From Aphis gossypii (Eukaryota; Arthropoda; Insecta; Hemiptera; Aphididae): a stretch of 64,000 nt of DNA. The translations under genes and the position numbers were made by a program. Location: positions 54,333,213 to 54,397,212 of the forward strand of contig NC_065531.1 in the NCBI RefSeq assembly GCF_020184175.1, written 5' to 3'. Numbering within the stretch: the first letter of the stretch is position 1; the number at the start of each line of letters is the position of its first letter. The notes under the pieces are model-generated. The model worked only from the letters and a program-made list of their open reading frames with translations. It was not told the DNA's origin and made no database searches. Positions 27,101 through 39,700 of this stretch are shown here, in pieces.

Positions 27101-28379
27101 TCGTTGAATCGATATTTTCGCATGCGGTTGCACGCAAGTCGAAAATGTAGGTACCTATAATTTGGTTTACAAAAGTTTATGTACGTGCTTTGCAATACGT
27201 TAGGTTACTGAAATGCCAAGGGCTCTTAGTTATGTTTTATGATCTTATACAACGATTTCCATAGATTTTTTTTTTTTGATAGAAGATAAAACTGCATAAT
27301 ATAACTAGTTTCAACTATCAATTAATATATTATATACTAATATTAATATAATATTATGCAAGAAATCAAGTGACATTCAAGGGTTTAATTTTGTTATCTT
27401 ATGATAGCACACTATTTATATGTATATACTCATTGAGATGTGATTGCTATAAGTATGTTTTGATATAACATTAATCCCAAATCCGAGAAGCGTAAAAAAA
27501 TTAACATTTTTTTTTTATCAATAAATCCGTGCTTAATGGAGTAATTATATACTATTTGTTTATAGCTTTATTCTACATTTAGCATATTATTACTATACAT
27601 AATATATTGTATGTTTAATTATAGTATTTTTAAATCTAATAAATATATGGGTTGTGAGTGGTGACTGGTAAGTAGGTGGTGACCTTATACTCGTCACAAT
27701 ACAATACTTCATTAAATAAATAGGTGCAATTATAGGTAGGTAGTACAAAGACCTAGTATTATAGTATTAGTTATTGCATACGTAGTTGATTGTATACACA
27801 TAGTATATAAATTGTTTTTCGATCTACTAAATTAGATATGTCAAATAATTAGAATATTAGGTTGACCTGACCTATCTTTAGTTTTATTTTTGGTTAAAAT
27901 TGTTTTTTTAATAGATACTTATATAATATAAATAAAACAATTTCTTTATAAATTAATTTCTTTGATTTAAAAAATGTTCACAAATACGTTCCAAATTATC
28001 ATTAAATATTTGAGATAATTAATAATATTTTATTTAAATGAGTAATTAAAAAAAAATTATTTGAAATACCATAGTACCTATATAGTAATACATAAATTTA
28101 TTATATAATCGTAAATATATTAAATTTATAGAGCTGTGCATTCCTATTGAATACACGCTGTACGAAATAACAAGACAAAATTATACTGCATGACAGCATT
28201 AAAGTTAATAAAAAAACTTACTTATACTTTATACTGTTTTTACCAAATAATTATGTGGTAAACAGTTAAAAATAAATAATACAGGATAGTTTATAGTTAA
28301 TAATATTAAAATTCAATTAAGTATTAGCTAGGATTTTGTAAGTAAGAATAATTGTATCATTGAAAATATCCTGTACGCA

Positions 28380-28720
28380 GGGACTTAGCTTTTATCGAAC
28401 AGTAAGACCCGTCTCATAAAAGAATTGCACCGTCACTACATATCTGGAATTTTTTTTTGCTCTTCTCTCGGGAAACCGTATGAGGGAGAACGGTTTTTGT
28501 TCCCATCGGAGATGAATCGATGTGCTACAACGGCCATACTTGACCCACAAATCTTTCAACAACTCCTTTCTTTCTCGCTGTGCCTATTTCCCGCGCCACA
28601 CGATATGTCCGAAATGTGTTTCCGATAAACGCACTATCCCCTACTCTATCTATCCATTACCCACTGTCGACACAACATCCCTTTCAAACGTACCATAGGG
28701 TCATTTTTATTACTCCGAAA
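28380..28720. other. Pyrimidine-rich, GC-raised island of unknown nature
   Basis: Roughly 340 bp with abundant C and T, including the words CCCGCGCCACACG and CCCATCGGAG, stands out from the AT-rich flanks. Short plus-strand frames (28425-28628, 28580-28828) overlap here but show no family similarity, and codon third positions are not biased. It begins with CAGGGACTTAGC, which resembles a hAT-type end, but no inverted partner is visible. It may be a transposon relic or an untranslated exon. Confidence 0.3.
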
Positions 28721-31202
28721 ACTATTCACACCACAAAGGCTATACATACTATATTATGCCTGGAAGATTTTACTATCTATAAGAACTTTTTAACATTATG
28801 GCTTCAAACTTTTTTCAGACAAACGTAAATCACATTTTAAAATTTTTTTTAAACATTTGATATATTTTGTAGCGAGAAAAAATCCAACCTACAGAATATT
28901 ACCATAATATTACTCTTCGTTTATAATCATTCAATTTTTAACTTTTTACAAAGTATAACATTGTTTTAAAAATGTCTATTTACCTATCTAAATATTTCAT
29001 AGAAATATGAAGTAATATAGATACAAAGCTTAAATTATTTTAGTTTCTAAGTAGGTATGTTGTTTCGAAAAAAAACTTTCAATTATTATAAATAGTTTAT
29101 TCAAATGAATATTAAAAAATTTAAATGGTAGCTGAAAATAGATAAGTTTATTTTTTAAAGATGTAAGTACTTAGAAATATTGTGATTCCTATATTTGAGA
29201 AATATGATTTTTTCAAAATTTAAAAGAATGTAAGTTTGATTTATGTTGCAAAAAAAAAAAGAAATAGTCAAATTAATATTAAATTTAAATACATTTTATA
29301 TATTTTTTAATTTCATTAAGTTTAAACCTCTATTAGGCATTGCAAATGTATTTAAATTTAATTGACTACTAGTAGTACTAGTCATCCAAGATTTAATTAA
29401 AAGAAATGTGTATAATATCTAGTAGGTATAAGGTATATATCATTTTTATTAAATAGATCATAATCCTATTTAAAGTTTTAGAAATATAAATTGCTAGCTT
29501 TTTGGAAGTTAAATACGTATAACTTGGCATCATGTTTAATTAGGCTGATACTCACCATAAGACAAATCCTCAAAAACTGATCTCATTAGTCAAATAATAA
29601 AATCAAAACCTTCAATTCAAGCAAAACTCTTTATATATAAATGATAAATTTCTTTTAAGGCTTTTGTGAGTATATTATTTGACTCTAATTTAGGGCTGAG
29701 CCAAGCCATCCCCAATCGTACTATTCAAACATTCCCATCTATCACTACTATAAATTAAAATTGACGGTTGTCTACTATGTGAGATAAAATATTTGTGTAA
29801 CACAACATAACTTATGAATAGATTTAATATAAATATTTTATATATAATAATATTATTATACAGTCATATAGATGGTAGATATATAAAACAACTATGATCT
29901 ATCACAATTGTAATCAGTATTTTTAAACCATATATATAATATATGTATACAATTTAAATAGATATTTCAAAACTGAAAATTATAAAAATCCCTAAAAAAT
30001 TACTTGCTTTTATATTTTTTAGTTATATTAAAAATTTAGTATCTTACAAGACCATACAATTATAATTATAATGTAGATAATCTTAATATAAATAATTTTA
30101 TTTATGAATTATAAATAAAATCTTTTTGAATTAAGTATTAGAAAAAAAAATTGATCTCGAAATATACATACGTCATACAACAATATAAGTATAGATACTT
30201 TGTTATACATCATTTAAACTTGAATACGGTATATTTCAATGTCCTAAAGAAAAGATAGGGAAAAACTATTGAAAAATTACGGAAATTAGTTAGGATATTA
30301 TGTTATAATACTATAACTAGTATGGGTTAAACCTTAAAACTTTTTATTGATTATTTCAATACTGCTAAACTAGTTTTATAAATAAATAGCGTCTATTTAT
30401 AATTTACGATACATTAAAAAATAATTAATTGTTAAACTAAATAATATGTGCATATACATCATACATATGTTTGCAGTAACTTTTTAATGCGAACCTTTAT
30501 AGTTTATAATATTAAGTTACTATTGACTAAAGAAGGGTTTATATGTTTAATAAAAGAAGATGTTCCGTCGGAGTTTGATTTATTTTATATCATACGAGAT
30601 TATAGATCTTCCATATTTACCATAATTGTTCAAAAAAGTTCAATGACTGCTAAACATACACAAATATATATAATATATATACATAAACGTTGTTGTAAAA
30701 TCACTTAACGAAAATTAAACATAAAGTGTTTATCTATAGACAAAGTAAGATATAATGTTTGTATATATATTTTTATTAAAAAATCAGTATGAAGATAAAA
30801 ATATATAAGTTGTTTTACCGCTTCCGAATATTTCGTTACTGATAACATTTTTTTCTATTTCAATATAAATTATGATCCGTGGGATAACGAGATATTACAG
30901 GTATAGAATAAAATACAATTCTCTTTAGGTATAAGTCTTTTTTAATAATATTAAAAATTAAGATAGATTCCATGCCCTATAAACGTATTTATACTTAAAA
31001 TATAAAGTGTTTATTGCGTGTCCTATAATATCTCATTTTGAAATAAGTAAATATTTTTTTCGCTTGTTCGATCGACATTTCCTAAACCGTTCTTGCGTGT
31101 ACTCTGTACAACTATGATGATATACACACAATGTACATAAATTTCAAACTACATCACAATAATGCTGTTATAAAATATTGTTCTTATAAAATGATTTGCA
31201 TG

Positions 31203-31255
31203 TGCGTTGTGAACGATGCTAAAACTTTTCTATAGTGCGTTCTGTGAGCGATGCT
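31203..31255. repeat. Imperfect direct repeat, 33-bp period
   Basis: GCGTTGTGAACGATGCT near 31204-31220 recurs as GCGTTCTGTGAGCGATGCT near 31237-31255, with a two-base insertion and one substitution. Only two copies are seen. Confidence 0.7.
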
Positions 31256-31294
31256 CAGCAAAGAATTTGGAACCGGAAGCCGTTTTGACAACTC

Positions 31295-31339
<45 letters not shown>

Positions 31340-31358
31340 TATATATATATACATATAT
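31295..31358. repeat. (TA)n microsatellite, about 64 bp
   Basis: A nearly pure alternating TA tract with one slipped AATA interruption. Such tracts can extrude cruciforms and are often length-polymorphic. Confidence 0.95.
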
Positions 31359-31713
31359 TTTATTTTTTTTTGAATGAAATACTTGAATTCACAACGGTAG
31401 TATACACGTGTGATATATGTATATAGTTTGTATCAAAATATATAGCCTATATATGTATGTACATATATAATATGTGCACGAATTTATTTACACGAACGAG
31501 TGTAGGATTTACTAGATAATATTATTTCATCACAACGCTACAGTGTACAATTACTGTGGGAATAATATATTATAGTAGAAATAATAATATATACTCTACA
31601 CCACCTATACACGGCCATTATGATTATGGGTGGTATTTTCGGCTATGTCATTCTTACATTAGGGGAGTATAATATGTTGAACAACCCCCAGGGTGTTTTA
31701 ATGTCATAAGAGA

Positions 31714-31728
31714 AGGTCAAAATGACCT
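31714..31728. promoter_or_regulatory. Perfect AGGTCA inverted repeat with 3-nt spacer (IR3)
   Basis: AGGTCA at 31714-31719, AAA spacer, and TGACCT at 31723-31728 match the textbook steroid/nuclear-receptor palindrome exactly. Arthropod ecdysone receptor prefers a one-base spacer, so any binding partner is uncertain. There is no gene next to it, so the function is inference only. Confidence 0.3.
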
Positions 31729-32297
31729 CTGGACCACGCACGCGACTAAAGTTTACTGAAAACTTTGTGTATTCGTCCATATAAATTATTAAATTACACA
31801 ATGATGTATACAAAGCAAATATTACCCAAATGGTCCAGCCAAAATATATCTAAGTATATTATATATTGTTATATATATTTTACGTTATTCTGCTATTTAA
31901 TCAAATGGTATATTCAACCATCATATTATTATCATTATTAAACAATAATCTATATGGTAGCGGCGAGATATTCTAGATCTTTTTAATATGTTCAGTAAAA
32001 AAAAATGGTTTGGGTCATGGTATAAGTCATAATATATTATACAATAGCAACATTAATTAAATTATAACATAATTACATAAAATTATAATGATAATAATAT
32101 GTGCACTTGCTTGTCACCGTAATATTATTTTGTTGAAAATATAATAGGTATTTGTTCATAGTTATTGAATAATGAATAGTATATTAATAACATTAAAATA
32201 TAAAATGAAAAATACCACCTAAAGTTTAAAACGGGTACTATACGAATCAAAATATTTGAAATTCTCGTTAAATCATTATAATAGGTACTATTGGGTA

Positions 32298-32330
<33 letters not shown>
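32298..32330. repeat. (AAT)n microsatellite
   Basis: A pure AAT trinucleotide run of about 33 bp. A GC-raised stretch with a GAC repeat (near 32622-32637) but no long reading frame follows to about 32740. Confidence 0.95.
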
Positions 32331-32331
<1 letters not shown>

Positions 32332-35300
32332 CTGTTTGGAAAAATAAACGGTCTCACAGAATCCTCACTTCAGCCGATTGGAATCAATGAATGTTATTGC
32401 TGGCTAATAACAAAGGACGCTGTACCTGTTGTCCGTAAGATTTTTGAATTTACCGTCGTCCATAGTACTAACACCATTAACGAGCCATAATCAGATGATA
32501 TAAATACAATAATTTTTGACACGATCAATGAAATAATAACGACGATCGAAAAACAAGAAAAAGAAACCGAAATCTGACGGTTGTGCGGGCATCCGAAATT
32601 CTTGGGTCACGCTGAAAGACGGACGACGACGACGCGGCAGCTATAGTATCATAGAAACTGGCCTAACGATTTCGCCCATTGATGATGACAGTGCAGATGA
32701 CGAGATTAGTAGCAATGGTGGATATCTAATCAATATTAATGAATTTTTCTAAAGATTTTTCAAAAAAGCAGATTCAAAAGATTTTGGAAATCACGTTTTT
32801 TTTTTTTTATAACAGATGTTATGGAGAAAAAGTCAACCACACCTATAATATCTAAAAATAAATAAATTAATGATTGTATAAATATTTAAGATTATATCAT
32901 AAAGCAATATAATTTATAAATAAAAAATATAAATTCATATTAATGGGAAATATTCAATTATAAAATTAAAATTCACTTATTATACTCGACTTCTTTAAAC
33001 GTGTACAAGATATAAGTTTTAACCATTAAATGTAATTCTTATAAATTATTAATATAATTAAATAGTTTCTAGGCACTTTATTTGGCAGCACAAATGGTAT
33101 TTTTCTGCCAAAGTATTGTGTATAATGTGCACATTTTATTCTTCTATTTTATGCTTGCATTCACAATGTGTAGCCAATGCATATTATAATATTGCTATCG
33201 TGTATTGCCATTGAGGCATTGAATAATTTTGATGCATTAGGTTTACACGAGATAATGGTACTCAAGATCCGGACATGGGTAATAAAAATATGTATATATA
33301 TATATGGACTCTATTGTCGTTCACCAACTATATTATATGCTGATGTGTATAAACGTCTGCTGGAATCGAATCCGAAAGCGTTTAAAGTTATATTCGTATA
33401 TGTCTTAATTTACGAGAAGACTATTTTATAATACACTATGCAACAATATTTCATTATTTGGAAATCGATAATATAATAAATAATTTTCTTAAATTGTAAC
33501 TTTAACATTTATTATTAATTTATGCCATGGAAAAGTTTTATTTTATTTCGTCTCCACATTGGTATGTATTTAAGTATCGTGAACGTTAGCAGCAATGAAA
33601 TATTTACGCATACTGCATAAAGTTTACAAAAAGGTCATTAATCTTTAGTCGAGTAATCTAATAGGTTTTCCTTGTATCGAAGTTATCTCGGTTAAAGTGA
33701 AATGGTCTGAAATAGTGTTAACTGTTATTGTGTACTTTTTCAGGAAGGGTTTCTTCATGAAAACGATTTACTTAAAAACAAAAAGGTGGACACAATAAAG
33801 ATAGTAAAAAGTTTTAAGCACAAATTGAATGAATGAAACGTAAACTATAGTAGATTTTTTAATTCGTTAAACCCAATAGTCTTACTCAGTTCATGATAAA
33901 AGCTTGACAAATGCTGTATATCATTTTCAGTAAAAATGTATTAAAAGAAATTTGTCTTTTCTTTTGATCATTTGTGTTGATATGTATTAAAAGAGATGAG
34001 AGCCTCGTGACTTATACTTTCCAAAATCACACTTATGTTTACCTAGAACGGATTTTTCTGACCACATAATTAGACTAAAATATATCATCTTTTCATTTAG
34101 ATACATTTAACTTATAAAAAAAAGCATAGTTAACATCGATAGAATAATATTATATCTCTGATAAAATTATTTAATAAGTACATTGATATATTACATTATT
34201 TTTATTATTATTAATTTACTATTGGTAACAGTAGTCGTTAAATATATTATGCATATATAATTTATAAGTTATCATTCAAATTAAAACAAATAATTGTATT
34301 ATAAACTATTATTTTATTTTTATAACATAACAAGTAAAGTTAAAAAAGGTTAATTATAATATAATATATTATGTCGAAATTCAAAATAATATAAATATTC
34401 TGAATAGGTATACTATAGACTAATATTGGTTTTAAATATTTATTAAAAAGAAAATATCGTTTTTGAATACTCAAAATGTAATTTTGTTGACATTTAATAA
34501 TATATTTTGTTCATTGAAAAAAATCAAAAGGTTTAAATAGAATTACTAAAAGTTTATCATCAGCTTCACTAAGAGTATATAAACAATACATTTTAACACA
34601 ATAGAGTAAATAGGTACATAATTAATTAATAAATATATAAAAATATTTTTAAAAAAGTACTCATTATTATATATTATATAAAATTATGATACTTTTATGT
34701 AAGAAGATTATTAGTAAATATATTCGTTGAACTGTTAGGAATTTTATTTTATACACTTTCAAACATAAATGTAATATTTTAAAAACTAAATTGTGTTATT
34801 CAATTGTAAATTTTTTATAGAATTCGATATAAGTTTAAATATATTTTAGTTTTTTTTAAATTTTTTAGTATTTGATATTGCCAAAATAAACAGCATATTT
34901 TTGAACACGAAACAGTTATTAATTCAGTGAATTTACTTATGTTTATTCGACAAAAAGTGTAAGTATAAAATATGTAAGATTTTAGTTATAATTCTCTAAC
35001 AAAATGGAATTTTTATCAGCTCTGGGAGGTATTATAATAATACTATTTACTCCGAAAGTCCTAATAGTATAAATATTATCAGAATACTATAATATGATGA
35101 TTGGAGACTAGTTCAATTATCCTCATAATTTATATAAACTTATAAAATATAAATACTGCCAATAAACACGAAAAGTACTTCTCAACTCAAAATATCTCCA
35201 TTTATTAGAATTGTATTATTATGTTGAAGTCAATAATAAAATTAAACTTTCGTAAATTGTATTTTTTTTTTTTTTATATAAATTATGTCATTTATCAAAT

Positions 35301-36011
35301 TTATCAATAACGTTAATAAGCTTGTTGATGATAATTAAATATAATATTATGTATTGTTACATAAGTTTGATTGTATATCGTATCTATTATAAAAAAAATA
35401 AGAAACCTATAAGCTATGTTCAATGTTATTTATATAATGAGTAATTTTGTTGAACACATTTATAAAAAGCGTAAATGATTTTAAATCCTTAAAGTTTAAG
35501 TTATTTTTAGTTATAGTTTACTTTAAAGTTACGTTACAATATTTAAAACACAAAAATTAAAGAATCATTTGTTTTTTAGAATAGGCATAGTTTTTTTATA
35601 ACATTTTACCGACCACAAATGTGAACATGCTAAATCCATACAATAACCGTTGTATTATTATAATTATAAAATATGTATACCTATGGCCATTCAAAAGTTA
35701 TAATCCACTGTTGGAACATTATTGTTTATATGGATTTGTATATATTTTATTCTTACATTACAAACAAATAACTTGCTATGTCATTATTTAGATTCAAGCA
35801 TTTTTGTATAATATATTTGAACATTTCTTTAAATCAGTTTCTGTAGATTTTTACTATAATTAATATAGTGTTAGAGCAAAACAATTATATGTTAGTAGAA
35901 ATTTTCTATCGTTTCCATGATTATTTTAAACCACTGATTGTACTATAGGGCACAGGCACATATACTTTTAATGCAACAATTGTATGGGGAGTACTATTTA
36001 ATCTCTTCTTA

Positions 36012-36019
36012 CTGATGAT
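36012..36019. repeat. Left 8-bp target-site duplication of hAT copy 2
   Basis: CTGATGAT immediately before the left end, matching CTGATGAC at 36706-36713 at 7 of 8 bases. An 8-bp duplication is diagnostic of the hAT superfamily. Confidence 0.8.
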
Positions 36020-36705
36020 TAGGGTTTGGATTTTAAAGCAAATGGTTTTATATATATATGAGATAGAAATCCAATTTTTATACATTAATTCATTTTACGT
36101 CATTCTGATTCCAAATAAACCGATTTATTTTGGCTTTTTTTTAATCATTCCAGTCGTAAATTTTTATTTATGTTTATTATGTAATTGTAATAAAAAAAAT
36201 TATTAATAAGATATGTATAAACCCACAATGCGGTTATTGTATTGTTATTGTTTTCGTTATCAGCTTTTTTATTAAATGTATTAAACGTATGTAGATTATC
36301 GATCTACGTATAGCCTGCAGTACCTATACAGCCAGTATGCCTATAACATCGATATCGACTATTTCAAAATTTAAAATTTAGTGTTGTAAGTGTTGTAAGT
36401 AATTCGAAACCACTTGTATGAAGTATGCACCAATCACTTCAGTGGATGTAGAGAGATCGTTTTCTACGTATAAAAATATTCTGTCGGATAATAGAGTCAG
36501 TTTCACTACTGAAAATCTAGGGAAATACATGGTAGTTCTTTTTTTAATTTAAATTAATATTTAAATTTTTTTTCATTTTTATAACTAGTTCATGTTAATT
36601 TTTAGTCTTGCTTTTTTTTTTAAATGAATATGCTTCTATTATGCTTTTTTAAAACAATCGTGTACTTTTTTTAGTTGCTTATTATGCTTTAAAATTCGAG
36701 CCCTA
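36020..36705 (+). mobile_element. Non-autonomous hAT element, copy 2 (686 bp)
   Basis: The left end TAGGGTTTGGATTTTAAAGC and the right end, read inverted as TAGGGCTCGAATTTTAAAGC, form terminal inverted repeats. The element is flanked by an 8-bp duplication, CTGATGAT/CTGATGAC. It matches copy 1 at 19919-20603 over nearly its full length, in the same orientation, with scattered substitutions and small indels. One example is a 9-bp TGTTGTAAG duplication at about 36382-36399, present only in this copy. The right part carries a readable transposase C-terminal relic (36418-36552). The element is an internally deleted, trans-mobilised derivative rather than an autonomous transposon. Confidence 0.9.
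36418..36552 (+). pseudogene. hAT transposase C-terminal relic (44 codons, open)
   Basis: The frame starting at an ATG reads M-K-Y-A-P then ITSVDVERSFSTYKNILS, continues through a TTENLGKYMVV-type stretch, and stops at TAA (36550-36552). The S-x-D-V-E-R-S-F-S motif, followed about 20 residues later by E-N-L-x-K-Y-M, is the hallmark of the hAT C-terminal dimerisation region. The catalytic core is absent, so this is a truncated remnant carried inside the small element. Whether it is ever expressed cannot be told from sequence. Confidence 0.85.
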
Positions 36706-36713
36706 CTGATGAC

Positions 36714-39700
36714 GAATGAATAATATTTTTTATACATAAACTAAGTGTAAAGTACAAGTTTAATAAAGAACAAACCTTGGTTTTTAAAAAAAAATTCTTT
36801 TACTATAAATGAGTACGTTTAAAACTTTAAATAAACTCATATTTAAACTATAAGCTATACCTATGAGCTATAAATTATAAACACTATAAGCTCAAGACAC
36901 CAATGACCTTGTACCCGAGTATATAAACTAGATTACAATGAGGATTAAAGAGGAAATGACAATTAATCTAGTGCACGTAATAATAGCATAACTAGGTACT
37001 TACATTTGTGCTTAAAAAAAATCCTACTCTTATCGATACTGATTTAGCTACGTATAGTGCAAATTATGCCTATTTATACTACAAGTCTACAAACATAATA
37101 ATATGATACTATAATATAATATATAGCTTATATGTACAAACTTATCAAATCAGTGTAGAATTAATTAACTAGGTAATTACTTAATACGTAGGTACAATAA
37201 AAATTGATTGACGATTAGAACACGTGGAAAACTGTACATATTATATAACATAATGTTTAATGATAAATAAAAATACATTTTTAATATTACATAAAAATGT
37301 ATAAATTTACTCTAAATCATCGTTTTTATTAATAGTTACAAGATAAACTTAATTTAAATAGCTTTGTGTGAATACCACCTTTAATGATAAATAGATTTTA
37401 AACAATAAATTATTAAGCCAATATAATAGATGATACATTTAAAATAATTTTCTATTTATTTTATTTTATTAAAATTTCTATTGTGTAAGTATATTAATGT
37501 ATACAAACACAAATAGGTTATAGAAAAAAATATTTAAAATATTAAATTAAGTGATGTGTCAAATGCTATTGGAATTAGAAACCTTATAATATGACTATTA
37601 TAATATGTACCTAATAAGTGTATTATATTGCGATATAATGTATTTATTATGATTATTTTATAATATACTGAGCTGAGCGATAAATGTATTGATTTTATAA
37701 TATTATATTTGTATTTTTCTGTCTGTCGTCGCCTTTTGGAGCAATACTTCGACGATGGTTTTACACAAAATTAGTTTTAAACAAAATTGATATTGTTTTT
37801 TGTTTTAATCCTAAAATGAATAACTATAGATAATTAAAGACTTCAAATTTTTACAGAATATTCATTGTAAATATTACCATTTACTAGAGACATTATAATT
37901 TTCAAAATAATATGTTGGTTTATTTGTGCTGCTAGGTATTTATAGGTATAAGTATTTGATGAACACAATAACATTTTCAAAATATTTAGATTAATTTTCA
38001 CATCGTTCTACTGTAAACAGTATTAATTAAAAGTGAATAACGAGTAACGATGATGTATAGTATAAATATAATATATGTATTAATAAAATAATTAATACCA
38101 CCTATAACAAATGCTATGTTCTCGGTCTACCATATCACTAATTTTAAAATAAATACTATAAAAATAACTATTATAATTTATAACAATATAGATATATGAT
38201 AAAAAAAAATACTTAGTAATATAGACATTAACAATCTTAATTTAAAATCGTTTTTCGTATGCAATGCTTAATCAATAATCATTGAATTAAAATTTAACAC
38301 ATCCATTACAGTGACTACTCAATTTACTCAATTTAAAATAATTCAAAACTATACACTATGGATAAATAAACTGTTCTAATTGATTGATCAAGAAAAATGA
38401 AATATTCCTATCCTATTTGTTCTTTATAATTTATAAAGCATCAAATTATTATACTGAAGTTCTATTAAGAACATACGTAATACGTAATCTTTGAACATTT
38501 AATCTTATTTATGTGATATGAATAATTCAAAAATACATAAATCGCTTTATCTTTACAGCAAATTATGAATCACAGCACTTAAGCCGACGAATTATCTTAT
38601 ATCAGTAAAACATTATAATATTTAAGTATCATATTTATGGGGCCATCGAAAATTGAGACTGTGCAATTAATATGCGCCAGCACATCGAATACTTTACTTT
38701 ATACTCCCATATCAATCTGAAAAAGTACTGAAATTATCAATATTCAATTCAACAAATTGCTTTATTTAAATTTGTAAACAACGAGGGCTCAAAATCAACC
38801 TCCGGTTTTTTATTACTTGTTAGTTACAACATTGGCGACTGGCGTATCTCGTCAACTCGTCGCTGCGTATCGTATCAACTATATTATTGTAGGTATAATC
38901 TATAAAATATTTTAAAGTCACTTTGAAAATAAATAAATTTAAAAGGCAAAAATATAAACGAAAAAATTTTCTTAATAAATCTTCAATTTATAGAGACACA
39001 AAAAATATTTATCCGAATGAATCGATCGTGTTGATTCAAAACTATAATAACAATTGAAAATATATTATTGATACTTGTAAGTATTTAGGTATTATAATAA
39101 GTATTATTATGATAAAATAACTCGTAATAACAAAATATTATTAGTGTTTAATGAATATGATGTTAAAATACTATATATTAGGTAATGTAATGGTATTATA
39201 AAGAAATAGTTCAGTTAAGTGCAAATATATTATTATTATTTTTTTTTTTTTTTTGGTAGTTCATCTATACTTATATAGTAGGATTATTTAAATTATACTA
39301 AAATATTTTTATCAGTTAAAAACATTCATACTGTATTATTACTATTATTGCAATTTACAAAGTTGTTTTATTTAAATAAACTAAAATTTAGGTAAATTAA
39401 GATACGTACACAAGACTAGTTTGCTATTGAAATTATGATAATAATATAAAACTTGACAATCATTGCTTCATTGTACTAAACGTATTTTTTTAGATATAAA
39501 CGGTTTAACATTGTAAACACAGTAACTTGGTAATTATAATAATATGCTGGTGACTTGATTTTTCTGTAATATACTTGAGTTTGTGCATTATAATTTTATC
39601 GGATCTATCTTATATTTTAAAATATGTTAAATTTAAAACGGTGGTTTTGGTTATAATAACTGAATAAACAAATAAATCAAATCAATGGATATTAGTTTTA

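Larger units (their letters stand above)
20612..36011. other. AT-rich DNA between the two hAT copies, no gene
   Basis: About 15.4 kb without a coding frame I trust. Compositional bumps occur at 23930-24165, 28380-28720 and 32340-32740, described separately where useful. Microsatellites are at 20672-20706, 31295-31358 and 32298-32330. A short heptamer tandem (AGTAAAA-type, three copies) is near 22018-22040. A perfect nuclear-receptor-like palindrome is at 31714-31728. I see no splice-bounded GC-rich exon like those of the two genes. Confidence 0.55.

Noticed and set aside
29549..29685. Two interleaved inverted pairs (ATACTCAC/GTGAGTAT and GTCAAATAAT/ATTATTTGAC)
   Set aside because: Short AT-rich arms of 8-10 bp are expected by chance, and no target duplication or coding context supports an element or RNA.
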